DNA from: JAWLCG01 sp041687295
GTDB lineage: Bacteria > Planctomycetota > Phycisphaerae > SM23-33 > FEN-1343
NCBI GenBank assembly: GCA_041687295.1
Contig: JAWLCG010000100.1
Coordinates: forward strand, 1 to 13,700
Length of the DNA stretch: 13,700 bases
Direction: 5' to 3'
In this document: one piece after another, positions 12,845-13,700 of the stretch
Numbering within the stretch: position 1 is the stretch's first letter
Layout: each line of letters starts with the position of its first letter
The notes under the pieces: model-generated
Databases searched by the model: none
The model's input: the letters and a program-made list of their open reading frames with translations, nothing else
What the model was told of the DNA's origin: nothing
Position numbers and translations under genes: made by a program

Positions 12845-13123
12845 TTACTTGCGTCGGCGGCGTCTGGACGCCCCGCCGCCGATAACGCCGATGTCGGCCA
12901 GGACGGCCACGATCACCAGGACCAGCCACAGGCCGTCGACCGAGCGGTTGTTGTGGAGCATGGCTGCGGTATAGGCCAGCGTGGTGTAAGGCAGGAAGAA
13001 GAACCCCAGCAGCGGCAGCAGCCAGCTGTTGAAGGCCCAGCTCAGCCAGTCCGAGAACAGCCAGAGCAGGACGATGACCAGGCGGGGCAGCAGCAGCGCC
13101 AGCAGGACCAGCAGGCAAGGCAT
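12845..13123 (-). CDS. Small membrane protein of unknown function
   Basis: A 92-residue protein with about three hydrophobic segments: LLVLLALLLPRLVIVLLWLF, then a segment around LLPLLGFFFLPYTTLAY, and a last one around LWLVLVIVAVLADIG. It ends in a basic tail (SRRRRRK). The sequence has the look of a widely conserved small bacterial membrane protein (the IFLPLTTLAY-type centre is familiar), but I cannot name a family. The ATG at 13123 is chosen because AAAGGAG lies 5 bases upstream; an upstream TTG at 13141 has no such site. It is the next gene on the 3' side of the 16S gene, separated from it by a terminator. Confidence 0.78.
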   Translation of the reverse strand: MPCLLVLLALLLPRLVIVLLWLFSDWLSWAFNSWLLPLLGFFFLPYTTLAYTAAMLHNNRSVDGLWLVLVIVAVLADIGVIGGGASRRRRRK

Positions 13124-13159
13124 GGGGGCTCCTTTCTCCAAGTCGAAGTTTCCGTGGGC

Positions 13160-13165
13160 ATTATA
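13160..13165 (-). promoter_or_regulatory. Perfect -10 box (TATAAT) upstream of the small membrane protein gene
   Basis: Read on the minus strand, TATAAT is 37 bp upstream of the ATG at 13123, giving a leader of about 30 bases including AAAGGAG. No convincing -35 is seen at the right distance. Because a terminator separates it from the 16S gene, the gene needs a promoter of its own and this is the best candidate. Confidence 0.4.
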
Positions 13166-13198
13166 GGAGCGAAGGGCCCCGGGCGCCTAGCGCGCAGC

Positions 13199-13232
13199 AA
13201 AAGGCTCCGCACCTTTCGATGCGGAGCCTTTT
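13199..13232 (-). terminator. Intrinsic terminator of the 16S rRNA transcript
   Basis: A perfect 13-bp stem, AAAAGGCTCCGCA (13199-13211) and TGCGGAGCCTTTT (13220-13232), with an 8-base loop. The minus-strand 3' side ends CCTTTTGCT. It is 155 bp beyond the mature 3' end of the 16S rRNA, so the 16S transcript appears to end here. Confidence 0.85.
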
Positions 13233-13264
13233 GGTATAAAGGCAAACAGAGACGCCGTCTTCGT

Positions 13265-13700
<436 letters not shown>

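Overview
The window is GC-rich bacterial DNA and most likely comes from a planctomycete, with Phycisphaerae-like the best guess. Three things point there. The 16S rRNA gene at the right end stands alone, with no spacer, 23S or 5S in the more than 13 kb on its 3' side. A sulfatase, a PfkB sugar kinase, a Gfo/Idh/MocA oxidoreductase and a secreted beta-helix protein form a sugar or polysaccharide theme. The intergenic DNA is packed with GC-rich palindromic repeats. The lineage is an inference; a 16S search would settle it.

Left part (1-4410): three minus-strand metabolic genes, namely a Gfo/Idh/MocA oxidoreductase, a PatB/MalY-type PLP C-S lyase and a PfkB-family sugar kinase. The 514-bp gap between the last two holds an octamer tandem array, a shrunken DUF2905-like gene remnant and a composite of palindromes. 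Just upstream of the kinase lies what looks like the C-terminal tail of a lost sulfatase gene.

Centre (4410-8281): a plus-strand pair with overlapping stop and start, a coiled-coil C4 zinc-ribbon protein and an RNase HI with an extra Cys-containing C-terminal domain. An intact sulfatase with no visible signal peptide follows. After it comes a 612-bp non-coding stretch with a 417-bp MITE-like element. Its 19-bp ends resemble Tn5/IS50 ends, it has 10-bp flanking direct repeats, and its interior is built from nested palindromes also found at 2731-2805.

Right part (8282-13700): a secreted right-handed beta-helix protein on minus, then a compact iscR-iscS-iscU operon on plus for Fe-S cluster assembly, with a probable autoregulatory operator and a strong bidirectional terminator. 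A small conserved-looking membrane protein gene on minus and the 3' end of a 16S rRNA gene on minus, with a structured trailer and its own terminator, complete the window.

How the genes work together: the iscRSU genes form a self-contained, probably self-regulated unit (Rrf2-type sensor, cysteine desulfurase, scaffold). The zinc-ribbon/RNase HI pair is translationally coupled. The sugar genes are not one operon but fit breakdown of (sulfated) glycans. At least six dispersed palindromic repeat families (called A-F here) occupy almost every long intergenic gap. No single large undescribed system is evident. The most unusual items are the MITE-like element and its modular palindromes, the RNase HI fusion, the gene remnants and the unlinked 16S gene.
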